This document shows positions 63,543-64,000 of a stretch of 64,000 nucleotides of DNA, piece after piece. The stretch covers positions 45,144 through 109,143 of the forward strand of contig PLWQ01000034.1 of assembly GCA_003165595.1 (NCBI GenBank), given 5' to 3'. A program made the translations under genes and the position numbers. Numbering within the stretch: the stretch's first letter is position 1; each line of letters opens with the position of its first letter. This DNA is from Fibrobacterota bacterium (lineage in GTDB: Bacteria > Fibrobacterota > Chitinivibrionia > Chitinivibrionales > FEN-1185). The notes under the pieces are model-generated. The model ran no database searches. It was not told the origin of the DNA and saw nothing but the letters and a program-made list of their open reading frames with translations.

Positions 63543-64000
63543 ATGATCAGAAGAAATGCATGGATTCTCATTTTGTCGGCATTGATTGTTCCGCTCGTCC
63601 TTTCCTGCAACAATTCTCCCAATCCATTCTCGGCTTCGGACGCTTCGATATCACTCAGGCTTGTCAATTCGAGCGACCAGCGGGGAGACCACAGCATTTC
63701 CGATACGGTCGGCAAAACCGTTCGCGTCGGGGTGAGCGGTTATCTGATTCAGTACATCACCTCGGTGTCGGTTCTTGTCGGCAAGAGCCCGACAGACACG
63801 GACACTTCCTTCACATTCGGCAGCTTTTCATCCTCGACCGATACCTTATGGCTGGATATTGCCTTCAAATCGGCGGGCAGCCGCAAGGTTACCGCGGTCG
63901 CGTCCATCCAGGGCGCATCTCCGTACACCGACACGGCAACCATCGTGGTTATCGCATTGCCTGTGCCGACCTACGCTGTTTCGTACGACGGCAATGGCAA
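63543..64000 (+). CDS. Surface lipoprotein with InlB-type repeat, 3' end cut by window edge
   Basis: The frame from the ATG at 63543 stays open to the end of the window (152 residues). It begins with a signal and lipobox (ILILSALIVPLVLSC). A strand-rich Ser/Thr domain of about 100 residues follows ('SISLRLVNSSDQRGDHSISD', 'TFGSFSSSTDTLWLDIAF'). The last visible residues, 'TYAVSYDGNGN', match the start of a Listeria-Bacteroides (InlB B / Flg_new) repeat. Likely a surface-exposed adhesin-type protein. GGAGACAGG lies upstream of the ATG. Confidence 0.78.
   Translation, partial: MIRRNAWILILSALIVPLVLSCNNSPNPFSASDASISLRLVNSSDQRGDHSISDTVGKTVRVGVSGYLIQYITSVSVLVGKSPTDTDTSFTFGSFSSSTDTLWLDIAFKSAGSRKVTAVASIQGASPYTDTATIVVIALPVPTYAVSYDGNG

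Overview
The window reads as a moderately GC-rich (by eye) chromosomal segment of a Gram-negative, diderm bacterium. It encodes an Omp85-type outer-membrane protein, several outer-membrane barrels and lipoproteins, a bifunctional PBP1A and a Slt70-like lytic transglycosylase. Surface proteins end in FlgD/T9SS-like C-terminal domains, and there are GSCFA, GT9 and GT2 glycan genes, a short-form ThiC and a DksA/TraR protein with a degenerate zinc finger. This mix fits the Fibrobacterota/FCB superphylum best (a Chitinispirillia-like lineage is my guess), but there is no rRNA in the window and the assignment is inference.

Layout. 1-3.8 kb: a minus-strand envelope pair (Omp85 protein, TPR-like protein running off the edge) and a dksA-like gene with its own promoter. 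4.2-8.8 kb: plus-strand thiC, prmA, a membrane-anchored Ser/Thr kinase and a secreted protein. 8.8-11.9 kb: an orphan protein, an inositol-monophosphatase-family enzyme and lepB. 11.9-19.3 kb: a long minus-strand run, dprA, ftsB-like, recO, a CxxCxxCC protein, gatB/yqeY, GT2, GSCFA, GT9 and a GDP-sugar reductase, several of them overlapping. 19.3-20.5 kb: a STAS protein bracketed by Cys-Trp domains, with a small zinc-ribbon membrane protein. 20.5-26.3 kb: uvrC, PBP1A and gmd. 26.8-33.0 kb: a second, paralogous kinase in an operon with a secreted protein and a 1163-residue lipoprotein. 33.1-33.6 kb: a BrnT/BrnA toxin-antitoxin pair. 33.7-42.1 kb: scpB-mutS, an MFS/spermidine-synthase fusion, a GT2 fusion and a polyprenol-phosphate mannosyltransferase. 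42.3-50.7 kb: a B12-binding radical SAM enzyme, an EamA transporter, outer-membrane barrels, a CrtI-like oxidoreductase, inositol-phosphate synthase and a beta-propeller protein. 50.8-56.1 kb: lytic transglycosylase, fabG-like, citrate synthase and a methyltransferase. 56.3-57.3 kb: an AT-rich PIN toxin/antitoxin module. 58-64 kb: two related discoidin-domain surface proteins, a lipoprotein, an amidohydrolase and a truncated lipoprotein.

Themes. Much of the window serves the envelope: building it (PBP1A, Slt, Omp85, glycosyltransferases, GDP-mannose dehydratase and reductase) and decorating it (lipoproteins, discoidin proteins). The two kinases share N-terminal, kinase, membrane and C-terminal regions, and each is followed directly by secreted-protein genes. 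They look like a duplicated envelope-sensing device. Inositol-phosphate synthase (48.4 kb) and the IMPase-family enzyme (10 kb) could together make myo-inositol.

The most unusual non-coding signals are: (i) a dispersed structured repeat present three times (26.6, 49.6, 57.5 kb) whose stem arms change in a compensatory way; (ii) two perfect TGTGA-N6-TCACA palindromes (26.52 and 63.43 kb) of the kind bound by CRP-family regulators; (iii) two tracts of small hairpins between uvrC and PBP1A; (iv) heptamer/octamer tracts at 16.3, 53.05 and 57.7 kb, one of them read into the end of a coding gene. I saw no tRNA, rRNA, CRISPR array or transposase.
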